Origin: Acidithiobacillus ferrivorans
GTDB lineage: Bacteria; Pseudomonadota; Gammaproteobacteria; Acidithiobacillales; Acidithiobacillaceae
DNA length: 44,002 nt
Direction: 5' to 3'
Assembly: GCA_018853935.1 (NCBI GenBank)
Contig: JAAOMR010000039.1
Span: forward strand, 1-44,002
A model generated the notes under the pieces. It made no database searches, was not told where the DNA came from, and saw only the letters and a list, made by a program, of their open reading frames with translations. Of the stretch, positions 25,312 through 35,226 are shown one piece after another. The position numbers and the translations under genes were made by a program. The stretch's first letter is position 1; each line of letters opens with the position of its first letter.

Positions 25312-27459
25312 TTAGCGATCCATTGGGGCCCACGCAGGACTTGTGGAGGTTGTACTACCGTTGATGCCACCCGTACCAGACTGAGGAACGGAGTGAGCAA
25401 TCACCGTGCCGCCCAGTACGCCGGCCGTCGGCAGGTTTTCAGATGTTCCATCGCGGGCACCACTTTCTACCTGCTCCACCTCGTGTGCAGGGATCGTCAT
25501 GTCGGTATCACGGTCAAAGGACCGAATGATAATGAGCGCTACAATAAGTGCGACACACACCAACGCCAGCCACCAGATCCGCCAGATGAGGGCAAAACTC
25601 AAGCCCATGAAGAGAATGCCGAGGAAGAACGGAACACCTGTACTCTTTGGCATGTGAATACCCTCATAATTACCTGGATGCAGTTCCGTCAGCCCATTTT
25701 CCTTGCGCCATGCCCACTCATCCAGTGCATTTATATGTGGGGTAATAGCAAAGTTATATGCCGGAACAGGAGAGTGTGTCGCCCATTCCAGACTCCGCCC
25801 GGTACCCCAGGCATCTGCACCCGAACGATTTTCGGCACGGTCCCGCAGACTGACATACAGATGGACCACAAAGAACAGTACGGCAATCACGTAGAACACC
25901 ATACCGATCAGCATTATATGAAGGTAGGGTGACCATTGCGTATAATGGATATAGTCCAGACGACGGGTCATACCGCCAAAACCCAAGAGGAACATGGGAA
26001 CAAAGGTCCAGCCGGTTCCAAGGATCATAAACCAGAAGAACCATTTACCCCATTTCTGTTCGAGTTTGAAACCAAACACCTTGGGGAACCAATACTCAAC
26101 AGCACCAAAAATGCTCGCCGCAATCACCAAAACCATCATATGAAAGTGCGCAACCACAAATAAACCGTTGTGCCACATATAATCGTTGCTGGCAAACGCG
26201 TTCATCATACCTGTCATGCCGCCAACCAGCAGGAGGAAAAGCGCAAGCAATGCCCACAACATGGGTAGCTCGTAACGCACGCGCCCACGATACATGGTGA
26301 AAATCCAGTTGAAGACTTTGACACCGGTAGGGATACCTACCAACATGGTCGTTACACTATAAAAACTGTTGACACTAGGTGCCGCAGCCATAGTGAAGAA
26401 GTGATGCAACCAAACACCCCAGGACACGCCGCCGATGGCGAATGATGCAATCACCATAGTCACATACCCAAACAAGGTCTTTTCAGAGAATGTGGGAATT
26501 ATTTCTGACATTATGCCAAAAGCTGGAAGAATCAGGAAATACACTTCTGGGTGCCCCCAAACCCAAAATAAATCATTATAAAGCATCAGGTTACCACCCA
26601 TACCAGAAGTGTAGAAATGGGTGCCCACATAGCGATCTAGGCCGAGCAAAGCCAACGCGACCATCAACACCGGAAAGGAGGTGAGCGCAATAAGGTTGGT
26701 GCTGAGGGACGCCCATGTGAACATGGGCATACGCATCCATGTCATACCCGGAGCACGCATTTTGACGATAGTAGCAATCAGATTTATGCTGCCCAACGAG
26801 GTACCAATCGCGGCTAACTGGAAAGTCCACATCCAGTAATCGACGCCAACACCTGGACTATATGGCAATTCAAAATAGGGCACGAATCCATACCATCCAC
26901 CGTGGGCAAAATTGCCGACAAACAGCGACACCATCACCAATGCCGCACCGGCTGTAGTGAGCCACAATCCCAAGGCATTCAGGTATGGGTAAGCCATATC
27001 TCGGGCGCCAATCTGCAAGGGCACGATGATGTTCATCAGCCCTACCAACAACGGGGTCGCTGCGAACACTATCATGATCAATCCATGGGCTGTGAAAATC
27101 TGCCCCAGATGGAACGGCGTAAGATATCCATGCACCGCCCCCATATACCCCGGCGAACTAGGACCCACGGCCATTGCCTGTTGCGTGCGAATCATCAAGG
27201 CATCAGCGAATCCTCGCAACAACATGACCAGCCCCAGTAAAATATACATAACCCCGATTTTTTTGTGATCAACCGTTGTCAACCATTCTCGCCAGAGATA
27301 TCCCCATTTACCAAAATACGTCGTTGCCGCCAGTACCACAGCAGCCAAGATGGCCACAACTATAAAAGTCACCACGAGAATCGGGACATGATACGGTATT
27401 TGCTGAAGCGTGAGACGACCCAGCAGAGGAGTCCACGGCCCTTGTAAATGTACTAGCAT
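25312..27459 (-). CDS. cyoB: CyoB1, cytochrome bo3 quinol oxidase subunit I
   Basis: This 715-residue catalytic subunit of a quinol oxidase reduces O2 to water and pumps protons. Conserved features are the quinol-site segment LRGFADALMIRTQQ, FTAHG (low-spin heme ligand helix), WVWGHPEVYFLILPAFG with the cross-linked His-Tyr of the CuB site, LHHFFT, and the paired heme-ligand histidines in VVAHFHMM. It has about 14-15 helices. A 40-residue Gly/Ser/Thr-rich C-terminal tail is absent from the paralogue CyoB2 (677 residues). The ATG at 27459 has GGGAGA upstream and lies 1 bp after the cyoA1 stop. Confidence 0.96.
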   Translation of the reverse strand: MLVHLQGPWTPLLGRLTLQQIPYHVPILVVTFIVVAILAAVVLAATTYFGKWGYLWREWLTTVDHKKIGVMYILLGLVMLLRGFADALMIRTQQAMAVGPSSPGYMGAVHGYLTPFHLGQIFTAHGLIMIVFAATPLLVGLMNIIVPLQIGARDMAYPYLNALGLWLTTAGAALVMVSLFVGNFAHGGWYGFVPYFELPYSPGVGVDYWMWTFQLAAIGTSLGSINLIATIVKMRAPGMTWMRMPMFTWASLSTNLIALTSFPVLMVALALLGLDRYVGTHFYTSGMGGNLMLYNDLFWVWGHPEVYFLILPAFGIMSEIIPTFSEKTLFGYVTMVIASFAIGGVSWGVWLHHFFTMAAAPSVNSFYSVTTMLVGIPTGVKVFNWIFTMYRGRVRYELPMLWALLALFLLLVGGMTGMMNAFASNDYMWHNGLFVVAHFHMMVLVIAASIFGAVEYWFPKVFGFKLEQKWGKWFFWFMILGTGWTFVPMFLLGFGGMTRRLDYIHYTQWSPYLHIMLIGMVFYVIAVLFFVVHLYVSLRDRAENRSGADAWGTGRSLEWATHSPVPAYNFAITPHINALDEWAWRKENGLTELHPGNYEGIHMPKSTGVPFFLGILFMGLSFALIWRIWWLALVCVALIVALIIIRSFDRDTDMTIPAHEVEQVESGARDGTSENLPTAGVLGGTVIAHSVPQSGTGGINGSTTSTSPAWAPMDR

Positions 27460-27460
27460 A

Positions 27461-28432
27461 TCAATAGTCTCCCGCTTTCTGTTTGGCACGTTGTTTTTGC
27501 ATGTAGTTGACCATATTTTCAGTCATCGCCATGGGTGTCGGCCACACTTTGCCGTGCATGACTTCGCCAATCACATAATCAAACAAACCGGATTGCACGT
27601 TACCGAAGATTTGCTGGTCACCACCAACGGCTATGTAAGGTCTTGCAAAGCGATCAAAACCAGCATAGCTGAGATGCTGGGGAGATTGCTGAGCACTTTT
27701 CACCCATTGCGCAAATTGGGCCGCGCTTACGGCCTTCGTCTGAAAATGCATCCATGAAAGCCCTGCGCCGCTGTAATCGGCAGAATAACCTATGTAGGTA
27801 CCGGCCTTGTCGGCCATCAATGCCTGTTTTGTGCGCATGCCTGGCATAACATCAATCATCCCAACCAACTGGGGAATAATGAAATCATTCACAACGGAAG
27901 TAGACGTTAGACGGAACTTGACAGGAGTCCCTACCGGAACCACTAATTCATTTACCGAGGCAATATGTTGTTGCGGATAAATAAACAGCCAGCGCCAATC
28001 TGTCGCGATCACGTCGACCTCCACGGGATCTCTGCCGTCAGCCTTTTGAGCTTTGGCGATTACGCCCGGGTTGTAAGGGTTGACATCATAGATAGCCTTT
28101 ACTGACAGGTAAGACAAGATGCCGACTGTCACCAGGGGAATCCCCCATACAATGGCTTCTATGGCATTCGAGTGGCTCCACGCTGGATCATAACGTCCTT
28201 TACCACCTTTTCTATATCTCCACATAGCCCATATGGTTAGTACCGTTGTCGGGACAATAATCAATAACATAATCACGACATCGAGAATGAAGTAGTGATA
28301 AAACGTATGCGATATTAAACCTTCCGGCTTCAACAGATATAGGCCGTCATTCGAACAGCCCCCCAACGTGAGCAATGCTGGTAGTAACACCATCTGTGCC
28401 CACATTTTGTAGCGTTTATTCTTTATAAACAC
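27461..28432 (-). CDS. cyoA: CyoA1, cytochrome bo3 quinol oxidase subunit II (lipoprotein)
   Basis: Subunit II has a signal with lipobox (TLGGC), two transmembrane helices and a periplasmic cupredoxin-like domain. The CuA ligands of cytochrome c oxidases are missing, and the domain has WRWLFIYPQQHIASVNELVVP and IIPQLVGMIDVMPGMRTK, which is typical of quinol oxidases. I chose the GTG at 28432, five bp after GGAGG; an upstream TTG at 28444 would place the site inside the gene. Length 323, close to E. coli CyoA (315). It starts 54 bp after the ETHE1-like gene on the same strand and probably shares its transcript. Confidence 0.94.
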   Translation of the reverse strand: MFIKNKRYKMWAQMVLLPALLTLGGCSNDGLYLLKPEGLISHTFYHYFILDVVIMLLIIVPTTVLTIWAMWRYRKGGKGRYDPAWSHSNAIEAIVWGIPLVTVGILSYLSVKAIYDVNPYNPGVIAKAQKADGRDPVEVDVIATDWRWLFIYPQQHIASVNELVVPVGTPVKFRLTSTSVVNDFIIPQLVGMIDVMPGMRTKQALMADKAGTYIGYSADYSGAGLSWMHFQTKAVSAAQFAQWVKSAQQSPQHLSYAGFDRFARPYIAVGGDQQIFGNVQSGLFDYVIGEVMHGKVWPTPMAMTENMVNYMQKQRAKQKAGDY

Positions 28433-28486
28433 CTGAACCTCCAATACATACTGTGTAAAATGTCCGGGCCTTCATCACGGGCCTCC

Positions 28487-29167
28487 CTACGCTCCCACCA
28501 TCTCGCTGCTACTACTGTTAGTTGTTTTATCTGACTGGGCTGCATGATCAGATTGAGTCTGGGCACTGTACTCGTGGACTGCCGGAGCAGTGACACCAGA
28601 TTGGTTACCAAAAGCCAAACGGAACTCCGCAACACAAGCTACGCGGCGCTTGCGGGATTCACGACCGGGAAAAATCAGGTACTCATCAGGAAATCTGAGC
28701 AACTTGTCACGGATGCTGCGCCATTGCTGGGCAATATTGCCTCCTTGCCCACAGGTGCCAGGCCCTGTCGCGAGGAGTGTTTCACCGGTAAACAAGCGAT
28801 CGGCCCACCAATAGGTAACCGCACAGGGCATTTGCCCAGGAGTGTGAATCACCCGGATTGTCTCCTCACCGAAATGTACAATGTCGTTATCCCGCAAACG
28901 CACGTCGACACCTTGGTATTCCGTCGATTCGTGCGCAGCCACTCGCGGACCGAAGGACCTAAGTTGGTTCAACGTATCCTCGAGCGTGGGGTCGGGAAAG
29001 TGCGTTAGCAGAACATATTGCAACGCTATTTTTCGCTCTGCCAAAAATGACAGTGCCTGGGCGACAAGATCTGCCGTGGGGTCAATAATCACTCCCTGCC
29101 TGGTGATGGGATCCCCCAGAACATACGAAAGCAATTTCTTCCTGGCGGCGCACTGCCTAAATAACAT
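28487..29167 (-). CDS. ETHE1/persulfide-dioxygenase-like beta-lactamase-fold protein, probable pseudoenzyme
   Basis: The 226-residue protein aligns along its length with glutathione persulfide dioxygenases (ETHE1, start MxFRQ, IIDPTADLV, FTGETLLATGPGTCGQGG, RFPDEYLIFPGRE). The metal-binding residues have changed: THxHxDH is THFPDPT (residues 55-61, only the first His kept), TPGH is TPGQ (109-112), FTGD is FTGE, and PGHD is PGRE (167-170). It should therefore not bind iron normally, so a binding or regulatory role is more likely. The C-terminal 35 residues are Ser/Thr/Gln-rich and look disordered. It is the first gene before cyoA1. It could be a degenerate enzyme or a sulfur-linked partner of the oxidase. 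Confidence 0.8.
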   Translation of the reverse strand: MLFRQCAARKKLLSYVLGDPITRQGVIIDPTADLVAQALSFLAERKIALQYVLLTHFPDPTLEDTLNQLRSFGPRVAAHESTEYQGVDVRLRDNDIVHFGEETIRVIHTPGQMPCAVTYWWADRLFTGETLLATGPGTCGQGGNIAQQWRSIRDKLLRFPDEYLIFPGRESRKRRVACVAEFRLAFGNQSGVTAPAVHEYSAQTQSDHAAQSDKTTNSSSSEMVGA

Positions 29168-29195
29168 AGATAATCACACCTGCTTATGTTGTTAT

Positions 29196-29221
29196 TGGAC
29201 AATATTGCAATTATCAGTCCA
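29196..29221. repeat. Candidate operator dyad upstream of cyo operon 1
   Basis: TGGAC and GTCCA form a perfect 5-bp dyad separated by 16 A/T-rich bases, about 30-55 bp before the ETHE1-like start codon. The arms are short, so it could be chance; no known regulator consensus is matched. Confidence 0.3.
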
Positions 29222-29371
29222 TAATTAATTTATTATATTTTAACTATACGGTATGTTGGTGTTGTTGCCGTACTGTTCTGATTAATTGCAGCTATTTATA
29301 ATTCTGGTCAGCCTGTAGATTTTGTTCTCAAAACTCGAATGCTGCCGTTTTTGGCACAGCCTCGAATAAGC

Positions 29372-29391
29372 GCCCGCCATTTATGGCAGGC
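29372..29391. repeat. Inverted repeat between the lipoprotein gene and cyo operon 1
   Basis: Nine-base arms GCCCGCCAT and ATGGCAGGC (one G-U pair) flank TT. There is no T run on either strand, so it is not a standard intrinsic terminator, though it sits downstream of the lipoprotein gene and may slow polymerase. Confidence 0.4.
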
Positions 29392-29444
29392 ACACAAATA
29401 TTATTTAATAAAAACTCATTTGCCGCGGACATAACAGCCCCGCT

Positions 29445-30131
29445 CTAGGGCATAGGTGTCGTTGTTCCGGAAATCCCGACAGATGCCTTCCATTGCTGCA
29501 TCTTGCCGATCAGCGGCGATTCTGCACATTGCTGTGAGGTCAGGGCGCCACAAGCGCTGGCCCATTCGCTGGTCACTCCAAAAAATTTCGCGGCAGATTG
29601 CATCTGCTGAGCCTGCGCACCCGTTGCCTGAGTGCTCAGAGATTGATAGCGCGCCGCTCGCTTTTGCGCCCAGTTGGAGACGCCTTGCCAGCATGCCGTC
29701 TGTAACGCAGACGGCATCGCCGCACAGCGCGCACTATCCTGACGTGCTTTGGTCATATCTGCCTGCCATTCACCAGAAAAGGAGATCTTGGCGCCGCCCA
29801 GCGTCTGCGCCACAGAGGGCACGGCTGGAATAGTCGACGCGGAGGGAATGGACGGCATCGCGGCGAGGGGCGTCAATGGTACGACCGTGGACGAGTACGT
29901 AACCGACGGCGAGACCACCGCAGGCGTCACCTGCGGCAGGACAACGGGCGCTCTGTGCTCCAACGGCGATCGGGCGGCAGGAGCAGATGGCAGCGGGGCA
30001 GCGGCAAGTGCCGGGTGGCTACTCGCGACACCCTGCGGCTGTGGTGCCATGCCGTTCGTCGTAGTTGTTGCACATGCTGTCAACACCAACACGCCACCCG
30101 CAGTAAGCACAGACCATTGCATCCAACCCAT
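29445..30131 (-). CDS. Hypothetical lipoprotein with Pro/Ser/Ala-rich linker
   Basis: The 228-residue protein begins with a lipoprotein signal (VLVLTACATT, cysteine at residue 20), followed by a low-complexity Pro/Ala/Ser/Val linker (residues 30-110) and a C-terminal region with five cysteines (RCAAM, ACWQG, ACGAL, QQCAE) that resembles a small helical domain. I do not recognise a family. AGGAAGGAG lies 5 bp before the ATG. It is transcribed away from carA, and its position upstream of cyo operon 1 is on the same strand; no terminator with a T run follows it. Confidence 0.7.
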   Translation of the reverse strand: MGWMQWSVLTAGGVLVLTACATTTTNGMAPQPQGVASSHPALAAAPLPSAPAARSPLEHRAPVVLPQVTPAVVSPSVTYSSTVVPLTPLAAMPSIPSASTIPAVPSVAQTLGGAKISFSGEWQADMTKARQDSARCAAMPSALQTACWQGVSNWAQKRAARYQSLSTQATGAQAQQMQSAAKFFGVTSEWASACGALTSQQCAESPLIGKMQQWKASVGISGTTTPMP

Positions 30132-30269
30132 AAATACTCCTTCCTCAAATCATAAAACAACGTTCAAAGCTATCATTAGAACATGACCACTCAAGAGCTT
30201 ATATCTACCAACGTCCTTAAAACGCCCGCATGAGATGACCGCTACACCGTGCAGCCTAGCAATAGTGCG

Positions 30270-30298
30270 TTGACCACTTCCCTTCGGGTCCTTAGAAT
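30270..30298 (+). promoter_or_regulatory. Sigma-70-type promoter of carAB
   Basis: TTGACC (30270-30275) and TAGAAT (30293-30298) are separated by exactly 17 bp, each one base off consensus. The predicted start, near 30305, lies only about 10 bp before a terminator-like hairpin and about 60 bp before the carA start. Confidence 0.7.
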
Positions 30299-30313
30299 AG
30301 ACGATATCTACGT

Positions 30314-30338
30314 GGGAGGGGACCCCCTCCCTTTTTTT
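30314..30338 (+). terminator. Terminator-like hairpin at the 5' end of the carAB transcript
   Basis: GGGAGGG pairs perfectly with CCCTCCC around GACC and is followed by seven T residues, a textbook intrinsic terminator on the plus strand. It lies between the predicted carAB promoter and the carA start, so it either attenuates carAB or ends an upstream plus-strand transcript. No upstream plus-strand gene is present within this intergenic region. Confidence 0.82.
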
Positions 30339-30367
30339 GCATCCTCTTTAAGTTGGCGAGGTGGGGC

Positions 30368-31510
30368 GTGCAGGCGGTCCTGGCATTAGCAGACGGCAGC
30401 ATCTATCGCGGTAAAGGCTTTGGTGCCATTGGCCTGGCAGTGGGCGAACTTTGCTTTAATACCGCCATGAGTGGTTACCAGGAGATCCTTTCTGATCCCT
30501 CATATCGGGGGCAGATCGTTACGCTCACTTATCCGCATATTGGCAATACGGGCGTCAATCCGGAGGACATGGAAGGCGCCCGGATACATTGTTCTGCTCT
30601 GGTCGTACGCAACCTGCCGCGCACACCCAGCAGTTGGCGCAGCACTCAAACTCTGCATGCTTTCTTGCAGACACATCAGACTCCCGGCATTGCCGAGATC
30701 GACACCCGCGCCCTGACCCGCAGGCTGCGGGATGGCGGCGCTCAGAATGCTGCCGTCCTCGTCGGAGAAGCGGTCAACGATGACGACGCCCTTGCTGCGG
30801 CGCGTGCCTTCCCCGGCCTCCTCGGTCGTGATCTGGTACAGGATGTGAGTTGCCGGGAGACATACGCCTGGAATCTCGCCAGCGGCGCTCCCGATCAGGG
30901 CTATCACGCACAGCCCGTCACCCGGTCACAACGCCATGTGGTGGTTTACGACTTTGGCACTAAACGGCATATCCTGCGCTTGCTGGCCGATCGTGCCTGC
31001 CGAGTGACCGTCGTGCCAGCCCGCACTGCGGCTGCTGAGGTGATTGACCTGCTCCCGAATGGTGTGCTCTTCTCCAACGGTCCCGGCGATCCTGCGGCCC
31101 TCGACTATGCCAAAGAGGCCATGCGTCAGATCATCGCCGCAGGCATTCCCACCTTCGGGCTCTGCCTGGGGCATCAGTTACTGGGACTGGCCCTGGGTGC
31201 CAGGACCATCAAGATGAAATTTGGACACCACGGGGCTAACCATCCAGTCAAAGATCTGCGCAGCGGCCGGGTACTGATCACCAGCCAGAATCATGGTTTT
31301 GCGGTAGATGCGGATACCCTGCCTGATTGTCTGATTGCGACACACACCTCTCTGTTTGACGGTAGTTTGCAGGGTATGGCACATCGGGACCTACCCGTCT
31401 TTTCTTTTCAGGGACATCCAGAGGCCGGGCCCGGCCCCCATGACGCCAGTGTGATTTTTGACGACTTCGTTCACGCCATGAACCAGCACGGAGACCGTCG
31501 GCATGCCTAA
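30368..31510 (+). CDS. carA: CarA, carbamoyl-phosphate synthase small subunit
   Basis: This glutaminase subunit supplies ammonia to CarB for carbamoyl phosphate, the precursor of arginine and pyrimidines. The 380-residue protein has the N-terminal small-subunit domain ([30 protein letters not shown]) and a class I glutamine amidotransferase domain with [10 protein letters not shown] (nucleophilic Cys) and [12 protein letters not shown] (His/Glu of the triad). I chose the GTG at 30368, six bp after GAGG, since it gives the normal N terminus; the TTG at 30353 is the start of the open frame. It overlaps carB by eight bases. Confidence 0.95.
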   Translation: MQAVLALADGSIYRGKGFGAIGLAVGELCFNTAMSGYQEILSDPSYRGQIVTLTYPHIGNTGVNPEDMEGARIHCSALVVRNLPRTPSSWRSTQTLHAFLQTHQTPGIAEIDTRALTRRLRDGGAQNAAVLVGEAVNDDDALAAARAFPGLLGRDLVQDVSCRETYAWNLASGAPDQGYHAQPVTRSQRHVVVYDFGTKRHILRLLADRACRVTVVPARTAAAEVIDLLPNGVLFSNGPGDPAALDYAKEAMRQIIAAGIPTFGLCLGHQLLGLALGARTIKMKFGHHGANHPVKDLRSGRVLITSQNHGFAVDADTLPDCLIATHTSLFDGSLQGMAHRDLPVFSFQGHPEAGPGPHDASVIFDDFVHAMNQHGDRRHA

Positions 31511-34500
31511 GTATCAGGATATCAAAAGCGTCCTCCTCATTGGCGCTGGCCCCATCATCATCGGCCAGGCCTGCGAATTCGATTATTCCGGTGTCCAGGC
31601 CTGCAAGGCGCTGCGGGAAGAGGGTTGCCGCGTCATTCTGGTCAACTCCAATCCCGCCACCATCATGACCGATGCACAGACGGCGGACGCCACCTACATC
31701 GAACCCGTCGAGTGGCAAACCGTGGCGCGCATCATCGCCATGGAACGCCCCGACGCCATCCTCCCCACCATGGGCGGTCAAACGGCACTCAACTGTGCCC
31801 TGGACCTGCACCGGGAGGGGATACTGGAGCAGTATGGCGTCCGCCTCATCGGCGCCTCGGTCGAGGCCATCCGGGCAGCAGAAGATCGTGGCCTGTTCAA
31901 AAAAGCCATGGAAGAAATCGGCCTGGAAGTAGCCTGTTCGGCTTTTGGCCATGACATGGAAGGCGCACGGCAGATCGCCGAAGATATCGGTTTCCCGGTC
32001 ATCATCCGGCCCTCCTTCACCTTGGGTGGCACCGGCGGCGGCATTGCCTATAACCGCGAGGAGTTTGAGGAAATCGCTGCACGTGGCCTGGAGACCAGCC
32101 CTACCCACGAAATCCTCATCGAAGAATCCATTATCGGCTGGAAAGAATTTGAGATGGAAGTGGTGCGCGACCGGGCGGATAACTGCATCATTGTCTGCTC
32201 TATCGAGAATCTCGATCCCATGGGTATTCATACCGGGGACTCCATCACCGTAGCCCCCGCCCAGACCCTCACTGATCGTGAATATCAACGCATGCGCGAC
32301 GCCTCTATCGCTGTCCTGCGCCGTATCGGCGTAGATACCGGTGGCTCTAATGTACAGTTTGCTGTCAACCCCGAAGACGGGCGACTGATCGTCATCGAGA
32401 TGAATCCGCGGGTGTCGCGGTCATCGGCGCTGGCCTCCAAGGCCACCGGGTTTCCTATTGCCAAAATTGCCGCCAAGCTCGCGCTGGGTTATACCCTGGA
32501 CGAGTTGCGCAATGACATCACCCAGGCGACGCCGGCGAGCTTCGAGCCAACCATCGATTATGTGGTCACTAAAATCCCCCGCTTCGCCTTCGAGAAATTT
32601 CCGGAGGCCGATGCCCATCTGACCACTCAGATGAAGTCGGTAGGTGAGGTGATGGCCATTGGCCGCAGCTTCCAGGAATCGCTGCAAAAGGCGCTGCGCG
32701 GTCTGGAGACAGGCGTGGATGGTCTTGATGAGAAACTCGTCGGGAATGATCCAGACACCCTGCAAAAGCTGGAGCAAGAGTTAAGGGTCCCCGGTGCCGA
32801 TCGCCTCTGGTATCTGGCGGATGCCATACGGCGTGGGTGGGATCAGGAAAGCCTGCAGCGTATCACCCACATTGACCCCTGGTTCCTGGAACAGATTTTC
32901 GAGATCGTCCAAACGGAGGAGAATTTGCGCGGTCTCCCTCTGGCGAGTCTCGATAACACCCGGCTTCGCACACTCAAAGGCATGGGCTTTTCGGACCGGC
33001 GCCTCGCCCGTCTGCTGGGCTGCCGCGAGCAGCTCCTGCGGGAGCATCGCCAGAAGCTGGGTATCCGCCCCGTCTACAAGCGGGTGGACACCTGCGCCGC
33101 CGAATTCCGTTCACCCACCCCCTATCTCTATTCCACCTATGAGGTGGAATGTGAGGCAGAGCCCAGTGACAAGCCCAAGATCATGATCCTGGGAGGTGGC
33201 CCCAACCGGATCGGGCAGGGTATCGAGTTTGACTATTGTTGCGTGCATGCGGCCATGGCCCTGCATGAAGATGGCTTTGAGACCATCATGGTCAACTGTA
33301 ATCCGGAGACTGTGTCCACCGACTACGACACCTCCGACCGTCTGTATTTCGAGCCGCTCACTCTGGAAGATGTCCTCGAAATCGTCGCTGTCGAAAAACC
33401 CCAGGGCGTGATCGTCCAGTTCGGTGGTCAAACGCCGCTGAAGCTCGCCAACGATCTGGAAGCCGCCGGTGTACCCATCGTCGGCACCACTCCGGATTCC
33501 ATTGATCTGGCGGAAGACCGCGAGCGCTTTCAGCAACTTTTGCAGCGCCTCAACTTGCGGCAGCCGGAAAACGCCATTGCGCGGAGTGCCCCGGAAGCCC
33601 TGAGCAAGGCGCGCGCACTGGGCTATCCGTTGGTAGTGCGCCCTTCTTATGTACTGGGTGGTCGCGCAATGCGTATTGTCTACGGCGAAGATGACCTCGA
33701 ACGTTATATGGTAGAGGCAGTGCGCATCTCCAATGACCAACCTATTCTCCTGGATCGTTTCCTGAATAACGCCCTGGAAGTAGACGTTGATGCCGTCGCC
33801 GATAGCGAGCAACAGGTGATTGTGGCAGGGATTATGGAGCACATTGAGCAGGCAGGTGTGCACAGCGGCGACTCCGCCTGTTGCCTGCCGCCCTACTCCC
33901 TGTCCCCAGCCATTCAGGACGAAATCCGGCGGCAGACCGTGGAACTGGCCCTGGCGCTCGGTGTGGTGGGCCTGATGAACTGTCAGTTTGCCGTCCAGGA
34001 AGAGCGCATCTATGTGCTGGAGGTGAACCCGCGCGCCTCACGGACGGTGCCTTTCGTCTCCAAGGCCACCGGCTGGCCTCTGGCCAAGATTGCCTCCCGC
34101 TGTATGACCGGGAAATCACTGGCCGCACAGGGCATTCCGCAGATTCCCAATCCGCCCCATTTCAGCGTTAAGGAAGCTGTCTTCCCCTTCATCAAATTCC
34201 CCGGTGTGGATGTCCTGCTGGGGCCGGAAATGAAGTCTACTGGCGAGGTGATGGGCATCGGTGCTAGTTTTGGCGAGGCTTTCCTCAAGGCACAGATCGG
34301 CGCCGGTGAACACTTCCCGCGCTCCGGCACCGTTTTTCTCAGCGTCCGTGATGCAGATAAGAAGGGCCTTATCCCAGCGGCACGGACATTGTCCGAACTC
34401 GGCTTTAAGCTGATCGCCACCAAGGGCACTGCCGCTTTTCTGCATGGGGAAGGTTTGGAAGTCACCGCAGTCAACAAGGTGACTGAAGGCCGTCCCCACA

Positions 34501-34736
34501 TCGTCGATGCGATCAAAAACGGTAAGGTGCAGATCATCATCAACACCGTAGATGAACGGCAATCGGTGCGCGACTCTTTTAGTATCCGTCGTGCAGCGCT
34601 GCAAATGGGATTGACCTACTATACCACCCTGGCGGGCGCCATCGCCGGCGCTGCTGCCATTCACGCTCTGATGACGGAGGAACGCAGTGTCCTCCGGTTG
34701 CAGGATCTGAACCAGACAAACACCAGCACGAGGTAG
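31503..34736 (+). CDS. carB: CarB, carbamoyl-phosphate synthase large subunit
   Basis: The 1077-residue subunit makes carbamoyl phosphate from bicarbonate, ammonia and two ATP. It shows the expected duplication of ATP-grasp halves: N-terminal [19 protein letters not shown] with [11 protein letters not shown], and the second half [19 protein letters not shown] with [10 protein letters not shown]. The C-terminal MGS-like allosteric domain (residues about 930-1060, [20 protein letters not shown]) follows. The length is close to E. coli CarB (1073). The ATG lies within the end of carA (8-base overlap), as is common for carAB. greA follows after 2 bp. Confidence 0.97.
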   Translation: MPKYQDIKSVLLIGAGPIIIGQACEFDYSGVQACKALREEGCRVILVNSNPATIMTDAQTADATYIEPVEWQTVARIIAMERPDAILPTMGGQTALNCALDLHREGILEQYGVRLIGASVEAIRAAEDRGLFKKAMEEIGLEVACSAFGHDMEGARQIAEDIGFPVIIRPSFTLGGTGGGIAYNREEFEEIAARGLETSPTHEILIEESIIGWKEFEMEVVRDRADNCIIVCSIENLDPMGIHTGDSITVAPAQTLTDREYQRMRDASIAVLRRIGVDTGGSNVQFAVNPEDGRLIVIEMNPRVSRSSALASKATGFPIAKIAAKLALGYTLDELRNDITQATPASFEPTIDYVVTKIPRFAFEKFPEADAHLTTQMKSVGEVMAIGRSFQESLQKALRGLETGVDGLDEKLVGNDPDTLQKLEQELRVPGADRLWYLADAIRRGWDQESLQRITHIDPWFLEQIFEIVQTEENLRGLPLASLDNTRLRTLKGMGFSDRRLARLLGCREQLLREHRQKLGIRPVYKRVDTCAAEFRSPTPYLYSTYEVECEAEPSDKPKIMILGGGPNRIGQGIEFDYCCVHAAMALHEDGFETIMVNCNPETVSTDYDTSDRLYFEPLTLEDVLEIVAVEKPQGVIVQFGGQTPLKLANDLEAAGVPIVGTTPDSIDLAEDRERFQQLLQRLNLRQPENAIARSAPEALSKARALGYPLVVRPSYVLGGRAMRIVYGEDDLERYMVEAVRISNDQPILLDRFLNNALEVDVDAVADSEQQVIVAGIMEHIEQAGVHSGDSACCLPPYSLSPAIQDEIRRQTVELALALGVVGLMNCQFAVQEERIYVLEVNPRASRTVPFVSKATGWPLAKIASRCMTGKSLAAQGIPQIPNPPHFSVKEAVFPFIKFPGVDVLLGPEMKSTGEVMGIGASFGEAFLKAQIGAGEHFPRSGTVFLSVRDADKKGLIPAARTLSELGFKLIATKGTAAFLHGEGLEVTAVNKVTEGRPHIVDAIKNGKVQIIINTVDERQSVRDSFSIRRAALQMGLTYYTTLAGAIAGAAAIHALMTEERSVLRLQDLNQTNTSTR

Positions 34737-34738
34737 AT

Positions 34739-35215
34739 ATGAGCGACAAAATCCCTATGACCGTTATTGGTGCCCAGCGTCTGCGCGATGAGTTACATCG
34801 CCTCAAATCCGTGGAGCGGCCCACCGTTATTGAAGCAATCGCCGAGGCGCGCGCCAAGGGTGATCTCTCGGAAAATGCCGAATATGACGCTGCCAAAGAA
34901 CAGCAAGCATTTATCGAGGGACGTATTCGTGAGGTGGAAGATCATCTGGCCCGCGCCCAGGTCATTGATCCCAAGACATTGAATACCGGCGGAAAAATTG
35001 TTTTTGCGGCCACCGTGGAGCTGGAGGATGCAGAAGGCAACGAAGTGACCTACCAGATCGTGGGTGATGCCGAAGCCGACCTCAAGGAAAGTAAGATATC
35101 CATTAGCTCCCCCATTGCGCGTGCGCTTATCGGCAAGCACCAAGGCGACCCGGTTGAAGTGCGCGCTCCCGGTGGAACACGGGAGTACACCATTCTCGGC
35201 GTACGCTACGTATAG
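34739..35215 (+). CDS. greA: GreA, transcription elongation factor
   Basis: GreA rescues backtracked RNA polymerase by stimulating transcript cleavage. The 158-residue protein has the N-terminal coiled coil with the catalytic acidic tip ([17 protein letters not shown]) and the C-terminal FKBP-like domain ([33 protein letters not shown]). GAGG lies 6 bp before the ATG. It follows carB directly; the carB-greA order also occurs in many gammaproteobacteria. Confidence 0.97.
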   Translation: MSDKIPMTVIGAQRLRDELHRLKSVERPTVIEAIAEARAKGDLSENAEYDAAKEQQAFIEGRIREVEDHLARAQVIDPKTLNTGGKIVFAATVELEDAEGNEVTYQIVGDAEADLKESKISISSPIARALIGKHQGDPVEVRAPGGTREYTILGVRYV

Positions 35216-35226
35216 AAGGAAAAAGA

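Larger units (their letters stand above)
29168..29444. other. AT-rich region upstream of cyo operon 1
   Basis: The 277 bp between the ETHE1-like start and the lipoprotein stop hold no gene. They are much richer in A/T than the flanks and should contain the operon 1 promoter, which I cannot place exactly. Two dyads stand out (29196-29221 and 29372-29391). Confidence 0.5.

Noticed and set aside
31278-32288. Long minus-strand open frame of 336 codons across carA-carB.
   Set aside because: It is antisense to two strongly conserved genes and has no family resemblance.
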